Source of the DNA: Portunus trituberculatus
Lineage: Eukaryota; Arthropoda; Malacostraca; Decapoda; Portunidae
Assembly: GCF_017591435.1 (NCBI RefSeq)
Contig: NC_059287.1
Span: 10,118,696-10,182,695 of the forward strand
Reading direction: 5' to 3'
DNA: 64,000 bases
Shown: piece after piece, positions 22,568 through 33,259 of the stretch
Numbering within the stretch: position 1 is the stretch's first letter
Layout: each line of letters opens with the position of its first letter
Position numbers and translations under genes: made by a program
The notes under the pieces: generated by a model
Seen by the model: the letters and a program-made list of their open reading frames with translations, nothing else
Database searches by the model: none
What the model was told of the DNA's origin: nothing

Positions 22568-23360
22568 TCCTGGAGCTGGATCCAAGATTCTTTAACAACG
22601 TCAGAGCAACCTCCTGCCGCGAAATGGCTTCCATGAATGCTTGGGAGACGGAGACAAGGTTGCTATCAGGTTGCTCTAAGGTTGCTGGAAACACCACTTC
22701 TGGAGGTGGTGTTATTGTCTTATATATGCATTTATGTTCACAAAACAACATTCCTATTAGCTTTTTACAAACCTTGCCCCCAAGAAAGGATTGTTTTGTA
22801 ATGCATAAAGTGAAATCTTACATGGAATACCAAAAAATAAAGCAGAGATGAGATCGGCCACAGACGAAGCGGAGACTTGCAGAGACTCGGCCGCTTCTTC
22901 TTCTTGTGACCCTTTTAGCTTGCGTGCTGCTTTCACCACGATATTAAATTTATATTTCCACTCCTCTATTGCCTGCTATAATGGATATCATATCTTAGTA
23001 TTCATATACGCTCATGCCATGAGGATAACCTCGACTCCGTGGCACTGAGTGATAGTAAATTGCTAATGAAATACCACGGTATTTCATTAGTAATTCACTA
23101 AGATATGATATCCATTATAGCAGGCAATAGAGGAGTGGAAACATAAATCTAATATCGTGGTGAAAGACAACACGCAAGCTAAAAGGGTCATAAGAAGAAG
23201 AAGAACCGGCCGAGTTGCCATGAGTCTCCGCTTCATCTGTGGCCAATCTTATCTCTGCTTTATTTTTTGGTATTCCATGTAAGATTTCACTTTATGCATT
23301 ACAAAACAATCCTTTCTTGGGAGCAAGGTTTGTAAAAAGCTAATAGGAAAATATATAATT
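22568..23360. repeat. Foldback repeat, copy 2 with long inverted arms
   Basis: 22740-23075 is followed by its own inverted, slightly diverged copy at 23080-23360, centred on a palindrome near 23064-23091. Transcripts would form a hairpin of roughly 280 bp. Confidence 0.75.
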
Positions 23361-23523
23361 TTTTTTTTTTTTTAACCCATGTGGTATGTTGGGGACCAGC
23401 CCAGAACGCATCCCCCCTATTTCCATTATTTCCTATGGGAAAATTACGTCTGCTTAACGAATTTCCGCTCTACGAACAGCTTTGACATCCCCTATCTTGT
23501 TCATTAAGCGGAGTATTCCTGTA

Positions 23524-23834
23524 TTTCTTTCATTTTTATGTATTTGGATGAGAGACACAATATGTAAGACAGTAATTCAATCTTTGAAATATGTTAAATG
23601 TGATCCTACTGAAGAGTCTCACTATATACAAATAGTTTTCAACATTCATTAGTATTCCTGAAACACCCGCAGCTCTTGATGAGCCACCATGCCTTTATGC
23701 CTATTCCTAGAATCATGTATGTACTACTGGAGCACTGACATGCTGCTTTCTGGCCATGCTGTGTTTTGTAAAGAAGTAATGCCAAGAGACTGTTTCTTTA
23801 GCATTACGAAATTTCTGAGATTTTCTGCTTTGTG
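23524..23834 (+). pseudogene. piggyBac transposase remnant, N-terminal part
   Basis: In a broken plus-strand frame the peptide MYYWSTDMLLSGHAVFCKEV is followed by MPRDCFFSITKFLRF, matching the conserved YWS-D-L / MSR-RF--I-RFLHF block of piggyBac transposases. Stops occur on both sides. The CR1/L2 element begins immediately after. Confidence 0.65.
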
Positions 23835-23879
23835 ATAAAGAATTGCCTAGCAACATGCATTAAGCGATACCTGGACCTG

Positions 23880-24269
23880 TTACATGAACTCTGCCAAAAG
23901 ATGGAAATTAGTATGGCGGTAGCTACTGAGGTATATCAGAGTGTGATTGAGTGCGTGAAAGAGAGTGTTGAAGTGGGATTGGGCGAGTTTGTTGTGTGTG
24001 AGATGTGTGGGCATGACAGGAAGGTTGTTGACTTTTCTGAGTGTGTGATGTGTAGGCTCAAGAGCGAGAATTTAATTCTTTCTCTTGAGTACCAAGAATT
24101 GCGAGAGGAAATGAGAAAGCTAAGTGAGGGAAAAAGTGCGAACAAAGTTGTCATCTTTGAGTTGAAGGAGGAGGTTAAGAGGCTTGGGGAGGCAGTGGAA
24201 AAATTAGGCAGGAGATCAGTGTTAGGCCGAAGGTTGGACCTTCTGAGGGGAGGGGGAGGGGGAGAGTGA
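23880..24269 (+). pseudogene. CR1/L2 ORF1 N-terminal region (Cys motif plus coiled coil)
   Basis: Encodes CEMCGHDRKVVDFSECVMC (a CX2C-X14-CX2C-like cluster) followed by a coiled coil (LEYQELREEMRKLSEG). This resembles the PHD-like or zinc-finger start of CR1 ORF1 proteins, which bind the element RNA. The frame shifts just before the esterase segment. Confidence 0.6.
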
Positions 24270-24276
24270 GAGTGGA

Positions 24277-24860
24277 GTGAATGAGGTGGTTGTGGTGAGT
24301 GAAAGGAAAGAGAAGGGGGTAGAGGAGAGGAGGAGGAGGGTTGTGCCTAGTACACCTCAGGTGTGTGTGGTGGGTGACTCTCAGGTTAGGTACTTAGATA
24401 GCACTTTCTGTGGGAAAGACAGGGATAGGAGGACGAACATGTGTATGCCTGGTGCAGGTGTGAAGGCAGTGAGTGAGGAGGTGCAGAAGAGAGTTGGGGG
24501 GATGGAGAGGGAGGGTGTAGTAGTTTTGCACATAGGTGGGAACGATGTCAGAGCAGGTGGGTCGGAGGAGTTAGTGGCAAGATTTCGGGAAATGTTAGGC
24601 AAGATAAGGGAGAGTGGTAGGTGTATAGTGTCAGGAATCTTGCCTCATGTGTATGTTAGCAGGGAATGGTTGTCTAGGGCCATTGGTGTGAATGATTGGG
24701 TAAAAGGGATGTGGGTGTCAGCTTTGTGGATGTATGGGATAGGTTCTATGGGCGAAGGATTTGTATGCTAGGGATGGTGTGCATCTGAGTAGGAAGGGTG
24801 TGGATGTGCTGAGTGGATGTCTGGAGGGATGGAGTGTAGGGGGTGAGGTAGCGAATGCAT
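24277..24860 (+). pseudogene. CR1/L2 ORF1 SGNH/GDSL esterase domain
   Basis: CVVGDSQVRYLDSTFCG holds the nucleophile block (GDS). VVVLHIGGNDVRAGG holds the GxND block. RDGVHLSRKGVDVLSG, in the next frame after about 24765, holds the catalytic Asp-x-x-His. These are the SGNH hydrolase signatures known in ORF1 of CR1 and L2 elements. The role in retrotransposition is unclear, with membrane or lipid binding suggested for the family. Confidence 0.85.
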
Positions 24861-24959
24861 TCCAGAAGAAAGATGTTAGACATAAATTAGATAGGATAAA
24901 CAGAGATAGTGAAAAGATTAGGAAAGATTTCCAGGTGCAAATAGGAGAGAATAAGATTA

Positions 24960-25808
24960 GGATTCCAAATAAGGAGACAACTTCTAGGAAGGTAGCAGGA
25001 CTTAAATGTTTTTATGTAAATGCCACGAGTCTTAGGAATAAGAAGGACGAGTTATCTAGTTATATAGTTGAGGAGGACTTAGATGTTGTATGTGTCACAG
25101 AGGCATGGGTAAATGAGGAAAAGTTTAGGGAAAATAGGAAAGAATATGAAGTAGATGGATACATTATGTATTTACACCAGAGAATTGGTAGGATAGGTGG
25201 AGTAGTAGTTATTTATGTAAAAAATCCTTCATTTCCAGTCAGGTTAATGGTATTAAGGTAGATAACAGAGTAGAGTCCTTATGGCTGGATGTTAGAGTAA
25301 ACAAAAGTAAGGTTATTAGAGTAGGAGCTTTTATAGACCACCTAACCAGTCAGCAGATGTAGACAACCTTATGGTAGATGAGATAAATAGGGGGTGTACT
25401 AGTCAGACAATTATCTTAGGGGATTTTAATCTTAAGTCAGTAAACTGGGAGAGGATGGTAGGAGATGCTAGTGAAAATAAGTTTATGGAAAGTTTTCAGG
25501 ATAACTATTTAGTGCAGATGGTAGATAAACCTACTAGGGGGAGGAAGGTTTTAGATATAGTACTAACAAATATTGAGTATTGTTTAAAGGAAGTTGAGGT
25601 AGGAGAGACTTTAGCAAACAGTGACCATCATATAATTAGATTTATCATTAATTCCAGTAGGGATAATATAGTGAATAAGACTAGAGTCCCAAACTATCAG
25701 AAAGGCAATTATGGTAGGTTACGTCAGTTATTAGGAGAGGTAAACTGGGAAGATAGTTTTGGAAATAAAACTGCACAGGGATGCAGTGTATCCCTTACAA
25801 AGATATAA
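24960..25808 (+). pseudogene. CR1/L2 ORF2 endonuclease domain
   Basis: LKCFYVNATSLRNKKDELSS and VVCVTEAWVN give the first EEP blocks. After a break, TIILGDFNLKSVNWERM and NSDHHIIRFI give the GDFN and SDH blocks. A frameshift and short loss lie near 25255-25370. Confidence 0.85.
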
Positions 25809-27066
25809 GGCAGAGAAACAGGAAGCCATTATGGTGGACTCACGAGATAGGTAGACAGATCAGAGAGAAGAAGAGGGCATACAGAGAGTTGCAGAAAAGT
25901 GGGGAAGATGTAGATTTGATTAGGTACAGACAGGTCAGGGATGATTTGAGTAAGGTTATAAAAAAAAGTAAAAGGCAGGCAGAGATAAAACTAGCTAGAG
26001 CTGGGAGTAAAGATCCCAAAAAATTATATAGTTATTACAAGGTCAGTGATAAAAGAAATAAGGATAGGATTGGACCACTCAGAAAAGATGGTGTAGTAGT
26101 GGATCAAAATGAAGACATAGTAGAATTATTGAATGAACAATTTTCTTCAGTATTTACTAGGGAAAGAATAGGAAATCCTGTTACAAACAGTGTGACGAGT
26201 AGTTTAAGAGCTTTAGAAAATATTGATATAAAACCGGGAATTATTAGGAAATTTATTCTTGAACTAGAATATAGGAAAGCTAGTGGTCCTGATGAGCTAC
26301 ATGCCAGAGTACTTAGGGAGGGTGTAGACAGTATTTCTGAAGCACTTAAGTTAATCTTTGAAAGATCACTTAGGTTTGCTGAGATACCTCAGGACTGGAA
26401 GTTAGCTAATGTTAGTTAAAAAAGGTAGGAAGGATGATGCGAATAATCATAGACCGATCAGTTTAACTACGTAGTATAGTATGTAAGATACTACAGAAAA
26501 TCATTAAGGGTAGTATTTGGGAGCATTTAAATGAGAATAGATTAATTAGAGATACCCAACATGGCTTTAGATCAGGGAGGTCCTGTCTTACAAATTTGTT
26601 CGATATCTTAGAATATATTATAAAGGAGTTAGATGATGGAAATAGCATAGATGTTATATATCTAGATTTTAGCAAGGCATTTGATAAGGTACCGCATAGG
26701 AGGCTAGTGTACACATTGAGACTACATGGGATAGGGGGTAGGTTAGTTGATTGGATTAGTGAATGGCTTTCTGATAGGAAACAGAGAGTAGTATTAAATG
26801 GGGCAATGTCTGAGTGGAAGGAAGTGGTTAGTGGGGTACCCCAAGGATCAGTGCTAGGACCTCTTCTTTTCTTGATGTACATTAACGATTTAGATATAGG
26901 AATTAGTAGCAAAGTATCAAAGTTTGCAGATGATACTAAGATAGCATGTGCAGTACAGGGTGAAAAGGACAATTACAGAATACAACGAGACCTGGACAGG
27001 CTGATAGCATGGGCAGACAGGTGGCAGATGGAGTTTAATTCTAAAAGTGTCAGGTTATGCATTTAG
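25781..27066 (+). pseudogene. CR1/L2 ORF2 reverse transcriptase
   Basis: KASGPDELHARVLREGVDSI, IPQDWKLANV, YLDFSKAFDKVPHRRLVYTL, VSGVPQGSVLGPLLFLMYIN and the catalytic KFADDTKIA are all present. The frame breaks once near 26420. The motif forms fit CR1/L2/Jockey rather than R1 or RTE. Confidence 0.88.
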
Positions 27067-27103
27067 GTAAAGACAACACAAACTTTAGCTATGAGATGGA
27101 GGG

Positions 27104-27670
27104 ATGTTGGCTAGAGGCAGTAGAGGAGGAAAGGATTTAGGAGTAGTGATAGACAGGACTATGAAATTTTCAAAGCAATGTTTAGAAGCAAGAAATAGAG
27201 CAAATAGGATCCTGGGTTTTATAAATAGAAATGTTAGTTATAAAAGTAAGGAAGTGGTGCATAGCTTATATAATTCCTATGTTAGGCCCCATTTAGAGTA
27301 TTGCATACAGGCCTGGTCACCCCATTATAGGCAGGATATCAACATGTTAGAAGCAGTTCAGAGAAGAGCAACTAGGATGATACCAGCACTAAAGGAATTA
27401 AACATGTTTTCATTTGAGAGGAGATGTATAAGAGGGGATATGATAGAGTTATTTAAAATGTTCTCAGATACAAACTACATAGATGTGAGATCTTTCTTTA
27501 CCTTAGAGGAGGGAAGTAGGACTAGAAATCATGGCAGGAAGATTAGAAAGCAAGGTTGCAGGTTAGATATAAGAAAATATTTCTTTAGTCATAGGGTGGT
27601 AAACTTCTGGAATGCATTGCCAGAGAGGGTTGTAAATAGCACTAGTTTGACAATGTTTAAAACAGATTAG
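27104..27670 (+). pseudogene. CR1/L2 ORF2 C-terminal domain
   Basis: LEARNRANRILGFINRNVSY, HLEYCIQAWSPHYRQDINML and FSHRVVNFWNALPERVVNST are the conserved C-terminal blocks, ending at TAG before a 300-bp 3' UTR. Confidence 0.85.
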
Positions 27671-27977
27671 ATAAGCACTTAAATTTATTAGATTTATAAT
27701 TATGTATAGCGCTGCATGATAGTTTTTATAAGAAATTTACTATAGTTAAACAAGACATGATCCCCATGTATGGGGATCACAGATTGTAGAGGAATTCGCT
27801 GCAGGATTTAGCCCTGTTAATGGGCCAAATATTTAGAATTAGTATATAATGTATTGTGTACTTGTAAGTGTATCTTTAAGTACTGATGACGAGGTCGCTG
27901 TGCGACTGATACAGGATAACCTAGATGGGCCCTGGTGGCCCTTTGTTATCCTATTATTTATGTTATGTTATGTTATG

Positions 27978-28985
27978 AGACTACACAGGAGTGTAGCTGT
28001 GGATGAGGCTTTGATCTTGTGGAAAGGGGGGAGTATTATTTTGTCAGTATATGAAAAGTAAGAGGGCAAGGTTTAGTGTGAAAGTGTTCATTGCCTCTCA
28101 ACGTGATGAACAGTAGAAGGGGTATTCATGGAATTTCATGCTGTACTATGGAAAAGATTGGTGATCCAAATGCCTCCCATCTTACTATATCAGAAATAAT
28201 TGTTACAAGAATTTTTAGTGACCTATTTGATGAAGGCAGATACATCATAACTAATAACTGATACATCAACCTGAAATTATCTCACTACTTTCAAACTTGA
28301 GTGACACTGCTGATGGGTGTAGTCAGGCAAGGGAGAGATTCACCCAAAAGAGTGCAACAAGAACTTGAAAAAAATCAAGTTCTGTTTGCAAGGAAAGGAA
28401 AAACCTTGTTAGTGAAATGGCAAGACAAGAAGGAAATCTGTATCTTGTCCACTAAGTATGAATCAAATCTTGTGGAAAAGGCATAAACATACTTTGGTGG
28501 CAAAACAATGTTATTTCAATAAACCAATTACAGGTAGACAAGTACAATAAGAAAATGGGGAGTTTAGACTATGCAGATCAAATGCTGGAAACTTTTGAGA
28601 GCCATAGGAAGAGTCTAGCATGGTGTAAGAAGCTAGGCATTCATTTCATGTTCAGGATGATGCTAAATTCATTCATTACTTATAAAATTGAATATAACAG
28701 CACTAGTGTAGAGTTTTCATTTATATTAGGGAGGTGTTAAGAGAGCTGCTGCTCCAACACAATCTTGGTGCTGCAGTGCTTGCTAACATAAACACACCAA
28801 ATGTTCATAAGGAGAGAGTTATAAACAACACTCATCAGTTTGTACCTTTTAGGAAAAGAAAAAGAAACAGATGCAAAGACACCAGGTATCATTGTCCAGG
28901 ATGTTATGGTAACCCTGGCTTGTATTCGATGGAGTACAACAGGGCTTGGCATGAACAACAGCAAGCTACACCTCCACAATAGACC
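27978..28985 (+). pseudogene. piggyBac transposase remnant, DDE and C-terminal parts
   Basis: SVAVDEALILWKGG begins the catalytic core (first Asp of the DDE triad). TNN-YIN (28250) replaces the usual TDN-Y, with a TGA where Trp is expected. Later blocks include KGKTLLVKWQDKKEICILST, DYADQMLETF and a Cys-rich end (RYHCPGCYGNPGLYS). Stops and frame changes make it dead. About 50 residues between this part and the piece at 23524-23834 are missing. Confidence 0.75.
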
Positions 28986-29980
28986 AACACCTATGAAACA
29001 CACCCTGGCCTAGCAACACTAAAGTGCTCATCAATTTCGTTTGTTTATTTATTTATTTGATTCTAGTGAAGTATTGTGGAAAAGAAGTCCATTCCTTTTG
29101 TTTTTGGTTATGGCTACTTTTACTGAGGTGGTGGAGGTGAAGAGGTTCATTCCTCTGTTTTTCTTTTCCTCTTTTGAGTTATTCTGTATATACAAGAGGT
29201 CTGTGATACAAAAGGTGATACTTTACTACATTTTTTCTTTGATTATATTTTACCAAGGAGTTGTATTCTGTAAGAATGAAATTTTTGCTAATTGGCAACT
29301 AAGACACCGTGATGAAAGGACTCTTGCATGCACCATTGAAGCCGTTTCCCGCGCCTCAAAGTGAAGAGGTTAAAACAGTACTTCTCATCATTGGAAAGAC
29401 TGGATAAACATTGAATCTAAAAATAAAAATTTGGATTTACCACTTTTTTTATCTAAAATATCAATATCATTATTGCTAATTTCAGAATTTTGAATTTATT
29501 GCTCTATCGGTTATCAAGTGATAAATATATTACCAGTTAATGATTAATGTTATTACTGATATGATTATCATTATCAATTTATCACTCATTATGATAAGTT
29601 TTTCATGAGGATGCTTAGCTATGTTCATAAGGGGAACATTGTTTCAGTTTCCAAACATTTAAGATTTCAAACCTCATTCTAAAACTATTTGAGAACTACA
29701 ATTCTACTGTATTATGTTATGACTTACAGCAATAATCACACCATGTCATGCAATAGGAAGAAAACTTCAGCATAAATCAAAGACAGCTTGTATGCTGTTC
29801 CAGGGCAAAAAAGGAACAAGAAAATCCTCTATTATTATTTACATTGCAACCAAATGGACATACAATAGTAGTAATATGACATATCTCAATCATAAAGATT
29901 AATAAATGAAGCTTGGTTAGCAGTGGCAGCAGTGGTGGCAGAAGAGGAATGAATGAGGGTGGAAGAGAGGTAGTGAGATG
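28986..29980. other. AT-rich stretch, nothing recognised
   Basis: One open frame of 107 codons at 29041-29364 is hydrophobic and shows no family signature; it may be piggyBac flank. The rest is AT-rich without repeats I recognise. Confidence 0.5.
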
Positions 29981-30048
29981 ATGGTGGTGGTGGTGGTGGT
30001 GGTGGTGGTGGTGGTGGTGGTGGTGGTGGTGGTGGTGGTGGTGGTGGT
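29981..30048. repeat. (GGT)n microsatellite
   Basis: About 22 GGT units followed by a GCATGT-type repeat at 30059-30095 and a short (CA)n. Confidence 0.95.
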
Positions 30049-30143
30049 GAATGAACTATGCATGTGCATGTGCATGTGCATGTGCACATGCATGTGTACA
30101 TTCACACACACACACACTTGCACACACAGCCTTGATGGCAGCA

Positions 30144-30336
30144 CTAAAAGACCTTAAAATCCCTTGTCCCTGAGACACCCTGGTGGGTGAGAACAGACAT
30201 CCAGAATGTTTCAGTGTCATCTAACACCTCTCTGGGCCGGCCAACACTCGGCTCATCCAGCTGCCCAATGTCTCCAAATGTTTTGGAGGGAATGTCAGCT
30301 CTGAAGAGCCTGAATGAGGACTGGACTGTGGAAGGC
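30144..30336 (-). CDS. Candidate terminal exon, unknown protein
   Basis: 64 codons including TAG: PSTVQSSFRLFRADIPSKTF, GDIGQLDEPSVGRPREVLDD and TETFWMSVLTHQ. It is open across its length with complex composition and a good acceptor. It contains no start codon in frame near its 5' end, as expected for an internal or terminal exon. Confidence 0.4.
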
Positions 30337-33247
30337 CTGGCATGACATGCAGGTCAATTAATCATCCCAAATGATGTTAGTGACCTTAGAGGGAGGTCAG
30401 GCTGATGTTCTAATGAAGTCTCAGTCCTTCTATGATAATCCTTTTGAGTATTATTACCGGGTGCTAAAGCATCATATCTTTGAAATCTAAAGCTAATCAT
30501 CCTTACATGCTTTGACTTTGAATGCAAAAAAATAATTAAATAAATATAAATAAATGAATAAATAAATAATTAAATAAATGAAAATAAATAAACAAATAAA
30601 TAAAATAAAATAAAATAAAAATAAAAATAAAAAATAAATAAAAATACAAATAAATAAACAAATAAAACAAGGGCTCAAAATCCACCACCCAGAAACTAAC
30701 ATTTTTTCCCGCCAATTCTGAGAAGAAACAGCCCAGTCTGCCTCTGCCTCAAGTCTTGAAGAGGCAATGGAAGTGGAAGGTTGTTGCACTTGTAAGCATG
30801 TATGGTATGTATATACTTTTATGTTTACTTCTTTGCTTGTTTATAATGTATACATCCAGAGTGAGTGTGAACTTAGGCGGGACTGAGGCTTTGGGTGGGA
30901 ACATGTTGGTATGGCAGCACTGGTAGTGCAGGCACAAACCGATGCAAATTCTGGGTATCAGGAAAGGGGGTAAGCTAGTTTAGGTGTATGCCAGAATAAG
31001 TACCAATATGCACATAGTATATAAAACAAAGAATGCACATACAAATGAAATATTACTATTAGAATATCTACGAATATCATACATAAATAACATGAAAATG
31101 ATTCATAGAAAAAAAAAGACCAAACATATAAATATTGCAAGAATTGCACAATTTCATGCAAAAAAAGAGAATATACATATAGGAAACACAAAACATATAA
31201 AAGCTCATAATAACAAATAAACCATGAAAATTGGCGGGTTCACACGTGACAATTTACAACTGAAATTTTACGCTGGTAGAGTTTCCCTTCCAGTCAGAAA
31301 GTGTCACACATAGCAACTGGAAAGTATCGACTAGATGGTGCCTTGGCGAGAAGTGAATGTAAACAAACAGCTAGCTAACCACCAAGATGTCTTCCTCCAG
31401 TGATGATGCTGAAGCGGTGGTTGCTCTTCTTTTGGCGTACCGGAAGAGTCAACAGAGAAGTAAATGTCTGTGGATACGTCCCTGTTTAAGTTGAAGGAAA
31501 GAAAGGAGTGTCTACCACACTCTAAATAAGCCTACATTTGTCATACGAAAATTGTTAATCCTAAGAAGACTGTGCACAATCGTGACCAAACTAAATCCTG
31601 ACAATTCTTCAATCCTCACCTCCAACAACACCCTTCATTGAGGGAAACAGTTCTTGTAAAGTGGCAGCTATTTTGTCAAATGACGATTTGTGCAAGCTTT
31701 TTTTTTACTATACAATTCATTTCTGGGGTCCCAGATGTATTCTTTTTTCCTCACCAAATCTAACATCTTCTCTATACCTGGACATCACATTTTCAAAGCT
31801 TACTCCGTCACGTCACAATGTAAATAAAGTTGCAAATCAACTAGGTAAAAAGACCAACATGTTGGTCTTGTATTGCAACTGGTTTCTCCAGATGCTAGGC
31901 ACCGATTTTGAGTAAAAAACTCTATGTACGTAAAATTTCAGTTGCAAATTGGCACGTGTGAACCTTTCTTAACACTACTTTTAACTCTTTCATAAAAGAA
32001 CAAAATAAAACAATACCTATGATACACATTAGCATGATTTCTACTACCTACATACAGTATATGTTTATAGAGGTTACGAGTACTTAAAAATTTTTTCTAG
32101 TACTGAGCCTCACCTGATAGGCACTATCCAGGTTGCCGTCCACAGTGGCTTTGTTGAGAAGGTGTGGCACATCCAGAGATTCTGCCTGGGACTCCTGACT
32201 CTCTGGAGTTCTCCATGAGTGTGGTGTCCACCTCAATCCTGCCACTAGCACCCCCACACCCTGCTGACAATGTAACATTAAGAGGGGACTCAGGTTGTGC
32301 TCTTTGTCTATTATCCTGTGTGAATACTCCTAAACTTAACAAAAAGGTCATAACTTTAGATACAAGAATCATCAACCAATTACACATGAAAGAATTGTGG
32401 GTGGGAGTAACTGCTGGTGCCACATCCCTCATCTCTCCTAATCAGTCTTCACCCTTTGTTCATGCAAGAGAAAACAGATAACTGGACTGGCAGACCTTTC
32501 CTAACATTAGAAGCTTACCAAGTTAGAATTGTCCTGTGTTACTGGTAAGTTATTAAGACAAGACCTTATCTATTCTTACCATACTTTCCATGGCCTCAGT
32601 ATCATCTCACCTACTGACATTTTCGCCCTGAGTCCAGCTGTTGGTGTGAGGGGACACATATCTAAATCTTAAATGCAACATTTTCAGTTAGAAGTTCTTA
32701 GACAATTCTTCTCAATTTGAATCCAGAAATGGAGTTCTTTACCACAATAAGCTGTTGAAGCATTCAGTTCCTTTGCAATTACATCTAGATTACATGTCTT
32801 GGATGATCATCTCTCACTACATGATAACATCTGCCCAATCAGTCCACAAAATTTGTATTAACTTTTGCCTAATTTTATTCCTTCTTTGATGCTTCTTTAT
32901 CAATTTATGTTATTGAAACATACACTCAACTAGTCACTCATTATCATGCATAGTGGTCCTGCCTGTTTGTCTGACTGGAGTACTGTTCTGGTGCTTCTGG
33001 CCCTATCCCTCCCTCCTGTCTTGGCTGGATTCACGGTGGTAAGGCCCTACCAAGTGAGTTAACAAATCCTTTCCTTCAACCTGCCATTCCTGCCTCTACT
33101 GGTGGTCTATATTCTCCAATACTTACACTGGGCAAGGTGGCTGATGGCAGTGGCAGTCGTCCCCCAACTCCTCTAACACAGCCCACAACCAGCCCCCGCC
33201 CCACCTGCAGCATCCTCAGCACTGGGGCGGCCACAATTAGTGCATCT
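30144..33247 (-). CDS. Possible unrecognised split gene (four candidate exons)
   Basis: Four open minus-strand segments have plausible splice borders: 33247-33127 (acceptor TTCTTCCTCAG, donor CAGT|GTAAGT), 32263-32114 (acceptor ATTGTCAG, donor CAG|GTGAGG), about 30788-30701 (donor AAAT|GTTAGT) and 30336-30144 (acceptor CATGCCAG, in-frame stop TAG). The first two join in phase 0/0. The last two join in phase 2, forming a Met codon. Peptides include ESLDVPHLLNKATVDGNLDS and FRADIPSKTFGDIGQLDEPS, which look compositionally like real protein, with no stops across each exon. I do not recognise the family. The link between the second and third exons is unproven, and a Harbinger element sits in that interval. 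Confidence 0.35.
30535..30668. repeat. (AAAT)n-rich tract
   Basis: Imperfect AAAT/AAATA units over about 130 bp, lying between two of the candidate exons of the unrecognised minus-strand gene. Confidence 0.9.
31237..31964 (+). mobile_element. PIF/Harbinger element with transposase start
   Basis: 36-bp inverted ends (31237-31272 and 31929-31964, two mismatches) beginning GGTTCACACGTG. From 31387 the plus strand reads MSSSSDDAEAVVALLLAYRK, then LWIRP, like the start of Harbinger-type transposases. The remainder is lost. A 20-bp perfect palindrome sits at 31850-31869. A clear target duplication was not found. Confidence 0.65.
32114..32263 (-). CDS. Candidate internal exon, unknown protein
   Basis: 50 codons with an exact GTGAGG donor after Gln. 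The second half (AESLDVPHLLNKATVDGNLD, SAYQ) looks like an amphipathic helical repeat such as HEAT/ARM. That is an impression only. Confidence 0.35.
32500..33120. other. Non-coding stretch, nothing recognised
   Basis: No open frame of interest and no clear repeat; possibly intronic to the candidate minus-strand gene. Confidence 0.4.
33127..33247 (-). CDS. Candidate internal exon, unknown protein
   Basis: One base plus 40 codons (DALIVAAPVLRMLQVGRGLV, then VGCVRGVGGRLPLPS) between a strong pyrimidine-rich acceptor and a GTAAGT donor. The peptide is low in complexity and hydrophobic, so chance is possible. Confidence 0.25.
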
Positions 33248-33259
33248 CTGAGGAAGAAA

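Larger units (their letters stand above)
22118..23521. mobile_element. Tigger-like element holding a nested MITE and foldback copy 2
   Basis: Ends CAGTATCACTCCGCTTAACG and the complementary terminus at 23499-23521, with TA on both sides. Inside are a 251-bp MITE at 22174-22424 and foldback copy 2 at 22568-23360. Confidence 0.8.
23835..27977 (+). mobile_element. CR1/L2-type LINE with esterase ORF1, inserted in piggyBac
   Basis: Order: ORF1 (about 23880-24860), endonuclease (24960-25740), reverse transcriptase (26240-27066), C-terminal domain (27104-27670), 3' UTR, and a (TTATG)n tail at 27957-27977. The piggyBac pieces on both sides show it landed inside that element. Frameshifts near 24265, 24765, 25255, 25790, 26420 and 27060 kill ORF1 and ORF2, but each domain remains readable. 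Confidence 0.88.
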
